A DNA stretch of 64,000 nt from Actinomadura syzygii (GTDB lineage: Bacteria; Actinomycetota; Actinomycetes; Streptosporangiales; Streptosporangiaceae): positions 1-64,000 of the forward strand of contig NZ_VSFF01000021.1 of NCBI RefSeq assembly GCF_008085905.1. Direction: 5' to 3'. A model generated the notes under the pieces. The model was not told the origin of the DNA. It did not search any database and saw nothing but the letters and a program-made list of their open reading frames with translations. The position numbers and the translations under genes were made by a program. Each line of letters opens with the position of its first letter. The stretch's first letter is position 1. Positions 1-8,635 of this stretch are shown one piece after another.

Positions 1-806
1 CTCACCAGCGCCCGCCGACACCGTCGCGACCGCCGCACCCGACCGGATCAAAGTCCACCCGGTATCCCTCCACAAGCCGTGAGGGTGGTCCGCCGCGGCG
101 GCACCGTGACCACCCATGCGGCTGCCCCACAACGGACACACCGGCGCACGACAGTTCAGCGTGCGTCAGCCAGAACCGTCGGTCACCTGCCGACGATCCG
201 GTTCTGTGTCCCGTAGGTGCGGCGGCCACCCGCAGCGCTCTGTCGGGGCAGCAGGCGCAGCTTGGCCGGGTCCGCCCAGAGTTGACGGACGCGCCCGATC
301 AGCGCCTGGGCGTCGCCGTCCCGTCGTCGGCCATCTCTACGACCAAGCCCGGCAAGCGTGTGCCCGGCTGCGAATGAGCGCGCTTCGGCCAGATCGGTGG
401 TGATCAGTGAAGGGATACGCGCAGACATCCGAATCAGCAGTGAGGCAGACGTGCCTATGATCAGCGACGGTTCCCTCGTTGTTGGCCACGTGGAGTCTGG
501 TTGTCGAACGTCCTGAACCAGGCCGCAGGCCGCAGGTCTCCGACGTCGGCTAGGCGGTTGGTTTGGTCTGGTGCACCGTTGCCGGAGGTCGGCGAGACGG
601 CTCGCGGTATGCCGGGCCCCTCGTTCCGGCGGCGGGTGGCCGTATCCCCAGTGTGGCCTCCTTCCCCCTTCCTTAGTCGGCGCGCGACGCGCCACAGCCA
701 GACTGTGTTGGGGGGCCTTGGGCCCGATAGCCGGAATCGCGAGCGACTAAATGGGCACCTGAGATGCGGAGACCACGATGGCAAGGAACCCGAAGGAGAG
801 ACGACC
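1..806. other. Leading region with no supported gene
   Basis: I see no convincing gene before the hydrolase start at 807. Several frames are open on both strands, as expected at this GC content, but their translations are Arg/Ser/Pro-rich and have no recognisable motif or ribosome binding site. The minus-strand stretch around 190-420 has somewhat more protein-like composition and could be a decayed remnant, but I cannot name a family. Confidence 0.4.
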
Positions 807-1721
807 ATGGACGAGCAGCAGGCCCAAGCGGCGTTCGACAACTTCGTCCAGCTATGGACCACCGGAACGACCGCGGGGCGCCGCGCACCCGTGCTGCGCC
901 GCCCCGACGAGGTGGGGCTGACCTATGAGGACGTCTTCTTCCCCTCAATGGACGGCGTGCCGCTGGAAGGCTGGTTCATCCCGGCCGAGTCGGACAAGCT
1001 CGTCATCCACAACCACTTCCTGCCGGGCAACCGCTACGGCTACCCCGGCCACCTGCCGGAGTTCGGCGGGCTCGGCGGCTTCGAGGTCAGCTTCCTGCCC
1101 GAGTACCGGGCCCTGCACGACGCCGGCTACAACATCCTCGCCTACGACATCCGCAACCACGGCATGAGCGGGCAGGGCAACGGCGGGATCACCGGCATCG
1201 GGCTGCGCGAGTACCGCGACGTCATCGGCTCGCTGCGCTACGCCGCCTCGCGGCCCGAGACCCGGGACATGCGCAAGGTCCTGCTTTCGGTGTGCCTGGG
1301 CGCCGACTCCACGGCCGTGGCCTGGTCAAAGCACCCCGAGGAGTTCTCTGAGATCCAGGCGATGGTCATGCTGCAGCCGGTCTCGGCACGTCCGGTGATC
1401 GAGGAGTTCGTCAAGGGAATCGGCATGGCCGACGGGTTCGCCAGGTTCGACAAGGCCGTGCACGAGCGGACCGGGTTCCACCTGGACGAGCAGTCTCCGA
1501 TTGAGCACGTCAAGGCGGTCACCGTTCCCACACTCGTCGCGCAGGTCCACGACGACACCATGACCCGCCCCGAGGACGTCCAGTCGATCTACGACGCCCT
1601 CCCCGTCGACGACAAGGACCTGCACTGGATCAGCGGCACCGACCAGCGCTTCCGCGGCTACAACTACTTCGGCGAACACCCCGAAGTCCCGATCAACTGG
1701 TTCGACAAGCACCTTCGGTGA
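807..1721 (+). CDS. Alpha/beta hydrolase with a Cys nucleophile
   Basis: This encodes a 304-residue alpha/beta hydrolase of unknown substrate, probably cytosolic because no signal peptide or membrane segment is visible. The ATG at 807 is chosen because GAAGGAGAG lies 7 nt upstream; the open frame extends back to 501 but without protein-like composition. The nucleophile elbow reads SVCLGADS around residue 163, so Cys replaces the usual Ser, as in dienelactone hydrolases (GYCLGG). An acidic residue suitable for the triad lies in VHDDTMT near residue 250. The C-terminal GYNYFGEHP segment is probably a family-specific signature. The gene stands alone; the next start, 65 nt downstream, belongs to a broken gene with its own ribosome binding site. 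Confidence 0.8.
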   Translation: MDEQQAQAAFDNFVQLWTTGTTAGRRAPVLRRPDEVGLTYEDVFFPSMDGVPLEGWFIPAESDKLVIHNHFLPGNRYGYPGHLPEFGGLGGFEVSFLPEYRALHDAGYNILAYDIRNHGMSGQGNGGITGIGLREYRDVIGSLRYAASRPETRDMRKVLLSVCLGADSTAVAWSKHPEEFSEIQAMVMLQPVSARPVIEEFVKGIGMADGFARFDKAVHERTGFHLDEQSPIEHVKAVTVPTLVAQVHDDTMTRPEDVQSIYDALPVDDKDLHWISGTDQRFRGYNYFGEHPEVPINWFDKHLR

Positions 1722-1785
1722 CCCCCAGCCCGCAGAGGGCGGCAGAAGGCGTTCGCCCTTCGAAGGACCATTGGGGGAGGAACCC

Positions 1786-2240
1786 ATGCCGAACGTGCTG
1801 GTCCTGGGCGCCAGCGGACGGACCTCACGACTGGCGACCGACATGCTCGCCGACAACGACGCCGACCTGACACTGTTCGTGCGCGCCCCGGACCGCCTCA
1901 CCGACGCGCCCGCCTCGGCCCGCGTCGTTGCAGGCGACGTCCTCGACCGCGACCGGCTGGCCGATGCGGTACGCGGCCAGGACATCGTCTACGCCGACCT
2001 CGCCGGCGCCCTCGACACCCAGGCCGAGCGCATCGCCGAGGCGATGACCGACCAAGGCGTCCCGCGCCTGATCTTCATCACGTCACCGACATCATCGCCT
2101 CCCCCGGCCTGTGGCCGAGCTCGAACCTGGGAGTGAACAAACCCGGCACCGACGGCGACACACTGTTCAATGCTGCTGCGGTGGCTCAGGTCGACCGTGC
2201 AGCGAAATCCCCATGCATGTGTGTCCGCGTTCTTCCTAGA
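1786..2240 (+). pseudogene. Broken NmrA/SDR-type NAD(P)-binding oxidoreductase
   Basis: The start is an ATG at 1786 behind GGGGAGG (1774-1780). The first 100 residues are a clear NmrA-like Rossmann protein with the dinucleotide loop LGASGRTSR and a DVLDRDRL segment. After residue 103 (LIFITS) the normal frame degenerates and stops at 2136, about half the family length. From about 2089 a different frame carries a C-terminal short-chain-reductase-like tail (SSNLGVNKPGTDGD). The gene therefore looks like an internal deletion plus frameshift that joined an N-terminal and a C-terminal piece. It is unlikely to be functional. The downstream kinase overlaps its decayed 3' end. Confidence 0.6.
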
Positions 2241-2250
2241 ATTGGATCTT

Positions 2251-3171
2251 GTGTTGTCCCGTCCTTCCTCCATCAGTGACGAGGCGATCGCGCATGGGGT
2301 CGCCACGCACTGGCTGCCCGAGATTGCCGATATCAGCTACCTGCCGTGGGGTTTCGGCGCGCACCATTGGCGTGCGACCGGCGGGGGCACCACTCTGTTC
2401 GTAACGTTGGACCAGTTGGAGCCCCGGCATACCGCGACGTCCCTGGAGGCTGCCTACGCTGGGGCTGCCGCACTGGCCGTCGCTGGTCTGGACGTGGCGT
2501 GTGCGCCGTTGCCCGCCCGGTCCGGGCGGTTCACCCTCGACGTCGGGGCCGGTGTGCTCAGCGTGACGCCGTGGTTGGAGGGTCGGAGCCCGACCGAGGC
2601 GGAGGCCCGCGAGCCCCGGCATGTTCGCGAGGTCGTTCTCGCGCTGGCCGCGCTGCATCGCGCTGCCCCACTTGATGGCATGCGGTCTTGGACTCCGCAG
2701 GTCGGCCCTGACTTCGCCGATGAGTTGCGAGATCGCACCGCCAAGCCCTGGACTAGCGGCCCGTTGGCGGAGCAGGCACGGGTCGCCCTTGCCGCACACG
2801 ACGATGCGATCAAGGGCTGGACGGGCCGCTACCTGGAACTGGCGGAAATGGCATTCTCCCGTCGGGACTCATGGGTGCCGACACACGGCGAGCCGCATAA
2901 CGACAACCAGGTCATGACCTCCCACGGGTTGAGGTTGGTCGACTGGGAGTCGCTGGCTCTCGCACCGCCCGAACGAGACTACGCCGATCTGCTCCCGGCG
3001 GCAGACCTCTTGCTTCCCGACCCCGCGATGGTCGAGCTGTTCGCGCTGGACTGGCGGCTCTCCGAGATCGCCGAGTACGCGCGCTGGTTCGCCGCTCCGC
3101 ACACCGGCACCGACGACGACCACACCGCTATGGAAGGGTTGTACGAGGAATTGGCACGGGGCGCGGAATAG
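2251..3171 (+). CDS. Aminoglycoside-phosphotransferase-family kinase
   Basis: This is a protein-kinase-fold small-molecule phosphotransferase of about 306 residues, resembling spectinomycin-phosphotransferase (APH(9))-like proteins. The Brenner-type catalytic loop HGEPHNDNQ lies near residue 212, with Glu where Asp is more usual. The metal-binding segment LVDWESLALAPPERDYADL follows it. The N-terminal LPWGFGAHHWRA segment matches the nucleotide-binding lobe of this subgroup. The GTG at 2251 is preferred because similar proteins begin just before this segment; the frame is open to 2170 but that part lies in decayed DNA. The substrate is unknown, and antibiotic inactivation is only one possibility. 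Confidence 0.75.
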   Translation: MLSRPSSISDEAIAHGVATHWLPEIADISYLPWGFGAHHWRATGGGTTLFVTLDQLEPRHTATSLEAAYAGAAALAVAGLDVACAPLPARSGRFTLDVGAGVLSVTPWLEGRSPTEAEAREPRHVREVVLALAALHRAAPLDGMRSWTPQVGPDFADELRDRTAKPWTSGPLAEQARVALAAHDDAIKGWTGRYLELAEMAFSRRDSWVPTHGEPHNDNQVMTSHGLRLVDWESLALAPPERDYADLLPAADLLLPDPAMVELFALDWRLSEIAEYARWFAAPHTGTDDDHTAMEGLYEELARGAE

Positions 3172-3339
3172 GCCCGCGTTCCCCGGGTTGTGCCCGGGCG
3201 GCACCGATCAGATTGCCGAGCTCGGCGGCGCGTTTGGTCTGCCGAAGACGCGCACGAACCTGCACACCGACGAGGCGGCCTACCAGGACGCCGGTGAGAT
3301 GGCACAAGGCCTGCCGACGCAGCGTCACGAGGACGGGGG

Positions 3340-3624
3340 CGTGCCGGGCAGCTCAGGCATGTGCTGACGGTGATGTCGCTGCCAGCGGTGTCGCTGGGCG
3401 TCATCCCGTTCACCGGACCGGCCCGCGAGATCTGGCCGGTGCCGACCTTCGACGTCTTCGACGACCGGCGGGGGCACTTCGAGCTGCTGTCGGCCACGGT
3501 GACCATCACCGCGCCCACCGAGGTCGGCGTCGACGTCAAGGCCCACGCGCAGCTGGCCGGAGCCTCGGTCCACGGCGCCGCCGCACGCGCCCTCATCACG
3601 GCAGCCATCGACACGCTCGGGTAG
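3340..3624 (+). pseudogene. C-terminal remnant of an XRE regulator (DUF5753)
   Basis: The translation from about 3340 (AGQLRHVLTVMSLPAVSLGV) is the C-terminal third of a DUF5753 domain, which normally follows an N-terminal XRE helix-turn-helix in actinomycete regulators of about 280 residues. The HTH and most of the DUF5753 domain are absent, and the sequence just upstream does not continue the homology in any frame. The remnant ends at its natural stop after AARALITAAIDTLG. It should be treated as a 5'-truncated pseudogene. Confidence 0.75.
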
Positions 3625-3791
3625 ATCGACCGCCACACTCGGGCACATTCGTGGACCACAACCCGCGCGAAAGACCAAGCCGGTGAAGCCAGCACCGATG
3701 ACGCCGCCCCGGGCTCGATGGGCACGCTGAACCGGCAGGACCGGGCGGACCAACCCGCCCCGGCACACCCGCAGCCCCCGGCAGGCCCGTC

Positions 3792-4187
3792 GTGCCCGCT
3801 CACTCGTCCCGGCCCGGCATCTCCCATCACGCCGGCGGAGACGCCGAACCGGGCGGTGCCGTTCACAGAGCCTCAGCACTACACTGCCAGCCGCCGCCGG
3901 ATCCTGCTCTGGTACTGCGGCAGCTTCGAGCCGACTTTCCGCGCTGGGCGATCCTGTGCATCGCGCCCAACCAGTGGATCGCGGTTCGCGGTAGCCACCA
4001 GACCCTCACCGGCCACACCCCTATCGAGTTGCGCGCGGCGCTCGACGCGACTCGCACCACCGGTACCCGAGGCTGGCCGATGTCTGCCGCACCACCAGGG
4101 ACTCGCCCGCCCTCGGCCAGCGAGCCCCGTTCAACAGGCCCCGCTCCGTTCACCATTGGGCTCGGCCGAGCTGATATTCCGCGTTAA
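3792..4187 (+). CDS. Small uncharacterised actinomycete protein
   Basis: The product is up to 131 residues. Its core (ALVLRQLRADFPRW, then WIAVRGSHQTLTGHTP and ELRAALDATR) matches the pattern of a common small actinomycete protein found beside XRE/DUF397 regulators. Its function is unknown. The true start is uncertain: the first 35 residues look unstructured and no strong ribosome binding site is visible, so translation may begin further in. The tail after residue 100 is Pro/Ser-rich. It lies just after the DUF5753 remnant, consistent with a partly decayed regulatory cassette. Confidence 0.45.
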   Translation: MPAHSSRPGISHHAGGDAEPGGAVHRASALHCQPPPDPALVLRQLRADFPRWAILCIAPNQWIAVRGSHQTLTGHTPIELRAALDATRTTGTRGWPMSAAPPGTRPPSASEPRSTGPAPFTIGLGRADIPR

Positions 4188-4261
4188 CCCTTAGGTCACC
4201 ATCATTCACAGTGCTGGCGACGCACGAAATATGCCACCAATGAGTTCAAGAGGAGAGAGCG

Positions 4262-4402
4262 GTGAGCACCATGCTCCGGCCGTGGGGTGCGACGAGGCTG
4301 GCCCCGTTCACGGGCCCGGTCGGCGCCGGGCACGCCCGAGACACGGTCGGGCGAGGTCATACCGCCCGCCATAGGACGGCTCTGCGGTCCATCAGAGTTT
4401 GA
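4262..4402 (+). CDS. Possible 46-residue peptide
   Basis: A GTG at 4262 follows an excellent purine-rich ribosome binding site (AAGAGGAGAGAG at 4249-4260). The frame runs 46 codons to a TGA at 4400. The peptide starts MSTMLRPWGATRLAPF and is basic, with no membrane segment. It may be the N-terminus of a gene whose remainder was lost. I do not recognise it. Confidence 0.3.
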   Translation: MSTMLRPWGATRLAPFTGPVGAGHARDTVGRGHTARHRTALRSIRV

Positions 4403-4516
4403 AGACGTTTGGTCAGTTCAGCGGCGATGTCGAGGCGGCCTGGGGCTGAGCGGATGTAGATCGCGAATGACGGCCATGTGCTACCGAGCCGACCGGAGAG
4501 CACGTGGCGGAGGCCG

Positions 4517-5029
4517 TCATTGATTGTGTTCGCGGACCGCCTTGAGGTAGTCAGCCAGTGGCGATAGTCCTACTGCGGCACGGCGGTCGTCGACCCTCTC
4601 GGGTTCCTCCAACGGAGCCGGAACCAGGTCACCATCGTCGGTTGTGGCGAGTTGCGTTCCATACAGTTGGGGTCGTCCGGAGTTTCGTCGGCATCGGTCT
4701 TCGAGGTAGGCCAGATCTGCCGGTCGTGCTTGGCCATCAGCGGCGGCTTGGCGCATCAAGGTCAGAAACCTGCGTTGCTGGGCTGGGGCGGCGTCGGCAT
4801 GCTGGGCGATCAACCATGCGGCGTGAGCCGCGGCGGCGCCGACCCGGTCGGCCCGAGGCCAGCCGTGCTCGGCCACTAATCCTGTCAGCCACCGGGTGTT
4901 GTCGGCGTCCACCTGACCGGTGTGCTCTCGTTCCCGCTCGCTCCACCGCCCACCTGCGGCGTTCCTGCGGGCCTGCTGATCAAGGTCTCGCCGCCGGACC
5001 AACTCGGCAGCCACGTCACTAACGTCCAC
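4517..5029 (-). CDS. DUF6624-family protein
   Basis: This 170-residue protein matches the DUF6624 pattern: TRWLTGLVAEHGWPRADRVG, then AAHAAWLIAQHAD, then the C-terminal RPQLYGTQLATTDDGDLVP segment. The family's function is unknown; proteins of this type are cytosolic and helical. A GTG start at 5029 is preceded on the minus strand by AGCGGAGACC. The gene is monocistronic in this window and stands between decayed loci, yet its reading frame is full length and undisturbed. Confidence 0.8.
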   Translation of the reverse strand: MDVSDVAAELVRRRDLDQQARRNAAGGRWSEREREHTGQVDADNTRWLTGLVAEHGWPRADRVGAAAAHAAWLIAQHADAAPAQQRRFLTLMRQAAADGQARPADLAYLEDRCRRNSGRPQLYGTQLATTDDGDLVPAPLEEPERVDDRRAAVGLSPLADYLKAVREHNQ

Positions 5030-5191
5030 ACGGTCTCCGCTCTAAGCCTGCCGAAGTGATGACGTGTTCAGGTTGCGACCACTTCATGGCGGGAGGCAAT
5101 CCAGATCGTTGGAGCCCACATGAGCACTGGATTGCCGTCCGTGGTGAACGCGCATCCGGAATGTCTCAGGCCCCGGCCGCCCGGCCTGGTC

Positions 5192-5509
5192 CTAAGCTGA
5201 CCACGCAGTCTCCACGTCGTCCCACAAACGCGCCGGGCCCGCCTGCCGGACGATGTGCCCGTGCCCGCGGTCGGGGGCGAGGGCGGCGGCCGACCCGGTG
5301 GTGACATCGATCAGGTGCAGCAGCACATCCCCATCCGCAGTCCGATCGAGGGCCAGTTGGGCGGCCGGAACGGCGAGTTGAGCCAAAAACCGGCCGAAGA
5401 ACCCCTCCTCGGTGGTCTCGTCCAGTCGGCCGGGACTGTGCCGGACCGGACGCGGCGACGCGTCACGGGCGAGGCTGGCCCAATGTGTGGCCTTTCCCAA
5501 CAGGGCCAT
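5192..5509 (-). pseudogene. C-terminal remnant of a protein-isoaspartate-type methyltransferase
   Basis: The 105-residue reading frame contains EEGFFGRFLAQLAVPAAQLA and VRQAGPARLWDDVETAW. These resemble the C-terminal half of actinomycete protein-L-isoaspartate O-methyltransferase homologues, including those in peptide-modifying (FxLD-type) loci, where a GPRRLWDEVE-like segment recurs. The SAM-binding Rossmann domain, which should precede it, is absent, and upstream DNA shows no continuation. I infer a truncated pseudogene. The family assignment is from motif memory and is moderate. Confidence 0.45.
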
Positions 5510-5617
5510 ACGGGCAATTTACATGTCCGCTTGAATGCCTGGAGTGCACCGGGAAAGTTTCGCTGCAGGTCGTCCAGCACTTGGCGTATGACATCGTCAA
5601 CCGACTGGGCATCAGTG

Positions 5618-5911
5618 TCACAGGAGTGGTTCTAAATAGGCGTTCGAGTTACACCTTGGGTAGGTTGAGGTTCTCCACGCTTGACGAGTCCGTGGATGCG
5701 CGTGGATCGGCATCACGCCGCTGTACCGATAGTGGATGGGGCCGTGGAAACGTAGAATTCCCCGCAATTGCGGTGTGGTCATGAAGCGTTCGATGAGTTT
5801 GCGTTTATCAAACTCTATGCAGATGCCTGTCCCACCGCCACCGTAATGCGCCCAGAGCGACAGGTGCGCCCAGCCACGCAGCGCATCGTCGGAGGGCATC
5901 TCGTCCCCCAT
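5618..5911 (-). pseudogene. DUF2971-like fragment
   Basis: The 97-residue frame contains LSLWAHYGGGGTGICIEFDK, the core signature of DUF2971 proteins (usually about 250 residues; consensus roughly W-x-H-Y-x-x-x-x-x-G-hydrophobic-C-hydrophobic-x-F-D). Both the N-terminal part and everything after a short GPIHYRYSGVMPIH stretch are missing. The fragment is followed on the plus strand by the GGGCCCTA repeat tract. It is probably a decayed gene. Confidence 0.55.
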
Positions 5912-5954
5912 GGCCTGACGTCCTGGGCCAGGCGGACCACCTTGGCATGGGCGC

Positions 5955-6021
5955 GGGGGCCCTAGGGCCCCACATAGGGCCCTAGGGCCCTAGGGCCATT
6001 AGGGCCCTAGGGCCCTAGAGG
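5955..6021. repeat. Self-complementary GGGCCCTA repeat tract
   Basis: The tract is built of about seven near-perfect copies of the 8-mer AGGGCCCT, interrupted by short spacers (CACAT, ATT). Each unit is palindromic, so the tract can form cruciforms or long hairpins on either strand. It sits 130 nt upstream of the secreted-protein gene and 45 nt beyond the DUF2971 remnant. It may act as a bidirectional transcription barrier or be a REP-like element. Confidence 0.8.
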
Positions 6022-6151
6022 CCGGTGGGCGGGTGCGGCATCGTAGCCCGCGGCAGGAACGTTCCACGCCGAAGTGCGGCGAGCGCCCTGCCGGCTTCCT
6101 TTCGGTCTCGTTTTCAAGACCGGTTCCCGCTCTGATCAGAGGAGTGTGCAT

Positions 6152-6565
6152 ATGAGAATCTCCATCGGCCGCGTCGCCGCCCTTTCGCTCGCTGTACCGG
6201 CAGTGGTCGGAGGTCTCTCCGTGCCTGGTGAGGCCGCCACCGCCCCCGCCCAGCCCGTCCAGACCGTCCAGGCTTCCTCGTGCGGCGGCAACATCGTGAC
6301 CACCCCGGCGCAGTGGAGCCCGGGCGTGGGCAGCTGCTCCATCTTCGGGAGCAAGGGCCGGAAGGTCACCTTCCACTGGAACGTGTACGGAAACCAGAAC
6401 ACCGCGTTCAACGTCCGCGGGTTCGACTCCAAGGGCAAGGCGTACTGGCACAAGTGCGGCACGGGCGGCGGAACCTGCGTCGTTCCGTGGGGCAACGTCG
6501 CCGCGGGCGTCAAGGTCCGCGGATGGACCCCCGGCGGCGCAGCCACGATCCGGTTCACCTACTAG
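6152..6565 (+). CDS. Small secreted protein
   Basis: This encodes a 137-residue exported protein. The ATG at 6152 follows AGAGGAG at 6138-6144. Residues 1-29 form a Sec signal peptide (basic MRISIGR, hydrophobic AALSLAVPAVVGGLSV, cleavage near GEAATA). The mature part is small, Gly-rich and has four cysteines (SSCGG, GSCSIF, HKCGTGGGTC), which could form two disulfides. Aromatic residues alternate in a way that suggests a beta-sandwich (KVTFHWNVYG, IRFTY end). I do not recognise a named family. A GC-rich hairpin follows the stop codon. Confidence 0.7.
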   Translation: MRISIGRVAALSLAVPAVVGGLSVPGEAATAPAQPVQTVQASSCGGNIVTTPAQWSPGVGSCSIFGSKGRKVTFHWNVYGNQNTAFNVRGFDSKGKAYWHKCGTGGGTCVVPWGNVAAGVKVRGWTPGGAATIRFTY

Positions 6566-6575
6566 TCACCACCAG

Positions 6576-6600
6576 GCGCGACCCCCGAAGGGGGGCGTGC
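6576..6600 (+). terminator. Hairpin after the secreted-protein gene
   Basis: CGACCCCC and GGGGGGCG pair across a short GAA loop 11-35 nt after the stop codon. There is no T-tract, as is common for high-GC actinomycete terminators. It could also simply be a stabilising 3' hairpin. Confidence 0.45.
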
Positions 6601-6897
6601 CCACAAGTCGGTGACCCCGACGCCGCCGCGAGCCCCCGGCGGCGATGACGGTCCGCCGCGTCCCTTCCCCCGGAGCGCGCGGCGGACCGTTCCCTTTCTC
6701 CCTGCAGTTCCGCGGTAGAAGCTGTCCAGGCCCAGGTCGTACCACGTACAGACGGGCGGCCGCCGCCGGACTCCTCGTTTTGCACCGCCGCCTTGGCGTA
6801 GCCCCGGGGCGACGAGCACGCGCCGTTCCGGACAACCGCCTCAGGAGCAGGCCCGGGGCGTCGTGCACGACCTACCGGAGAGCGCAGCCGGGGCCTG

Positions 6898-7215
6898 CTA
6901 AGCCGACCCCTTCTGCGGCGAGGCGTGTGACACGCGGTCCCGCTGGAGCTGGGCGTTGATGCGCTGGGCTTCGGCGAGCTGGTCTTCCAGGACGATGATG
7001 CGGCATGCCGCCTCCAGCGCCGTGCCCTGATCGACCAGGTCACGAGCACGTTGCGCCAGCCGGAGCTGGTAGCGGGAGTAGCAGCGATGCCCGCCGGGCG
7101 AGTGTTGCGGCACGATCAGCTGGCTCACCGGGTCCACCAGCAGCAGCCGCGCCAGCCAGGCCCTGGCCGCCTGATGTACCCCGAGTTCTGTGGTGTCGGG
7201 ATACCGGAATCTCAT
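6898..7215 (-). pseudogene. MerR-family regulator fragment fused to an IS end
   Basis: The C-terminal part reads PGGHRCYSRYQLRLAQRARD and ALEAACRIIVLEDQLAEAQR. This is the end of a MerR-type winged helix (GGxRxYS) followed by the dimerisation coiled coil. The first 15 or so codons derive from DNA also found next to another IS3 remnant near 35050-35095, so they are probably insertion-sequence tail rather than regulator. The recognition helix is incomplete. I treat the gene as 5'-disrupted, though the frame is open for 105 codons. Confidence 0.5.
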
Positions 7216-7300
7216 GCCGGTTGTTGGGCTGCGTGGAGTCTTTCGTACTCGACGGGGCTGAGCATCTCCAGGGCGCTGTGGCGGCCTCGGCGGTGCCTAC
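7212..7300 (-). mobile_element. IS3-family transposase C-terminal remnant
   Basis: The minus strand encodes RRGRHSALEMLSPVEYERLH followed by a few residues and a stop at 7212. This is the typical end of an IS3-family OrfB transposase. Nothing of the upstream DDE catalytic domain is present. The remnant and the approximately 40 bp beyond its stop resemble a second copy near 35050-35170. Confidence 0.7.
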
Positions 7301-7552
7301 GTGCTGCACCTTCTCGGAGAGGCCCCGCGTCGTGCCTCGTGGCGCGACGGGGTCCTCCCCGTCAGGGCGTGCTTGTGATCATGAAGCTCATCTGTCGTTC
7401 TGATTAAGAAAACCTCGATGGACTGAAAGCCTCACCGCCAGGCACATTGAGATGCCAGGGCGCCCATCCGGCGCGGCTTCTCGTCGGCGTCTCAGGCACT
7501 GCGCGCCTCCATTTACCCACGGCCATTTCCACTCTCGGCAGGAGTCCCAACA

Positions 7553-8581
7553 GTGAAAGCACTGGTGAAGGAGGAGGCAGGGCCAGGACTGTCACTTCGT
7601 CATGTCCCCGAGCCCGTCACAGGCCGCGGTGACGTGCTCATCAGAGTCCTGCGTACGGGAATCTGCGGTACTGATCTGCACATCCGCGCTTTCGATGGCT
7701 GGGCCCGGCGGGCGGTCCGCCCGCCGCTGGTCCTCGGGCATGAGTTCGTCGGCGAGGTCACCAGTATCGGGGGCGACGTCACTGGCGTGCGCGTAGGTGA
7801 TCTTGTCAGCGGTGAAGGACACCTGGTGTGCGGTACATGCCGCAATTGCCTGGCCGGACGCCGTCACCTGTGCCACCGCACGGTCGGCCTCGGTGTCGGC
7901 CGGGACGGTGCCTTCGCCGAGTACGTGGCCCTGCCAGCATCCAACGCATGGGTCCATCACCATCCCATTGACCTCGACACTGCAGCGATCTTCGACCCGT
8001 TTGGCAACGCCGTCCACACCGCGCTCTCCTTCCCCCTGGTCGGGGAGGACGTGCTTGTTACCGGCGCTGGGCCGATCGGCATCATGGCCGCCGCCGTGGC
8101 TCGGCACGCGGGCGCCCGCAACATCGTTATCACGGACGTCAGTGAGTACCGACTGGAACTGGCCCGCAGGGTCGGTGTCAGCCTGACGCTCAACGTCGCC
8201 AAGACGTCCGTCGCCGAGGCCAAGGAGCGTCTAGGGCTGCAAGAGGGCTTCGACATCGGCCTAGAGATGTCCGGCCGGCCCGAGGCCCTGCGCGGCATGA
8301 TCGCGAACATGACACACGGCGGCCGCATCGCGATGCTCGGCCTGCCGACGGAGGAGTTCGCGGTGGACTTCTCGCGCATCGTCACCTCCATGATCACGAT
8401 CAAGGGCGTCTACGGCCGCGAGATGTTCGAGACCTGGTACGCGATGTCGGTCCTGATCGAGGGCGGCCTCGACCTCAGTCCGGTGATCACCGGTCGCTAT
8501 CCGTACCAGGACTTCGAAGCCGCCTTCGACGACGCGGCGAGCGGCCAATGCGGCAAGGTCGTCCTCGACTGGACGGCCTGA
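7553..8581 (+). CDS. tdh: L-threonine 3-dehydrogenase
   Basis: This 342-residue zinc-dependent medium-chain dehydrogenase oxidises L-threonine to 2-amino-3-oxobutanoate with NAD+ in the cytosol. The catalytic zinc region GICGTDLHI, the structural zinc cluster (CGTCRNC plus a fourth Cys in RRHLC) and the Rossmann loop GAGPIGI are all present. A GTG start at 7553 follows GGCAGGAG. It is the first gene of a tdh-kbl-lysR unit, and the next enzyme cleaves its unstable product, so the pair converts threonine plus CoA to glycine and acetyl-CoA. Length and motifs are complete. Confidence 0.93.
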   Translation: MKALVKEEAGPGLSLRHVPEPVTGRGDVLIRVLRTGICGTDLHIRAFDGWARRAVRPPLVLGHEFVGEVTSIGGDVTGVRVGDLVSGEGHLVCGTCRNCLAGRRHLCHRTVGLGVGRDGAFAEYVALPASNAWVHHHPIDLDTAAIFDPFGNAVHTALSFPLVGEDVLVTGAGPIGIMAAAVARHAGARNIVITDVSEYRLELARRVGVSLTLNVAKTSVAEAKERLGLQEGFDIGLEMSGRPEALRGMIANMTHGGRIAMLGLPTEEFAVDFSRIVTSMITIKGVYGREMFETWYAMSVLIEGGLDLSPVITGRYPYQDFEAAFDDAASGQCGKVVLDWTA

Positions 8582-8635
8582 TCACCGGACCCGGCCCCGC
8601 CCGAACGGCACCCTCATCTCCAGGAGACTTCCGTC

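Noticed and set aside
183..695. A 170-codon minus-strand open frame
   Set aside because: Only its C-terminal third has protein-like composition; it has no ribosome binding site or known motif, and its N-terminal part is Arg/Pro-rich noise.
3202..3366. A plus-strand peptide with GTDQIAELGGAFGLPKTRTN
   Set aside because: The composition is plausible, but there is no start codon, no recognised family and it is cut by the DUF5753 remnant in another frame.
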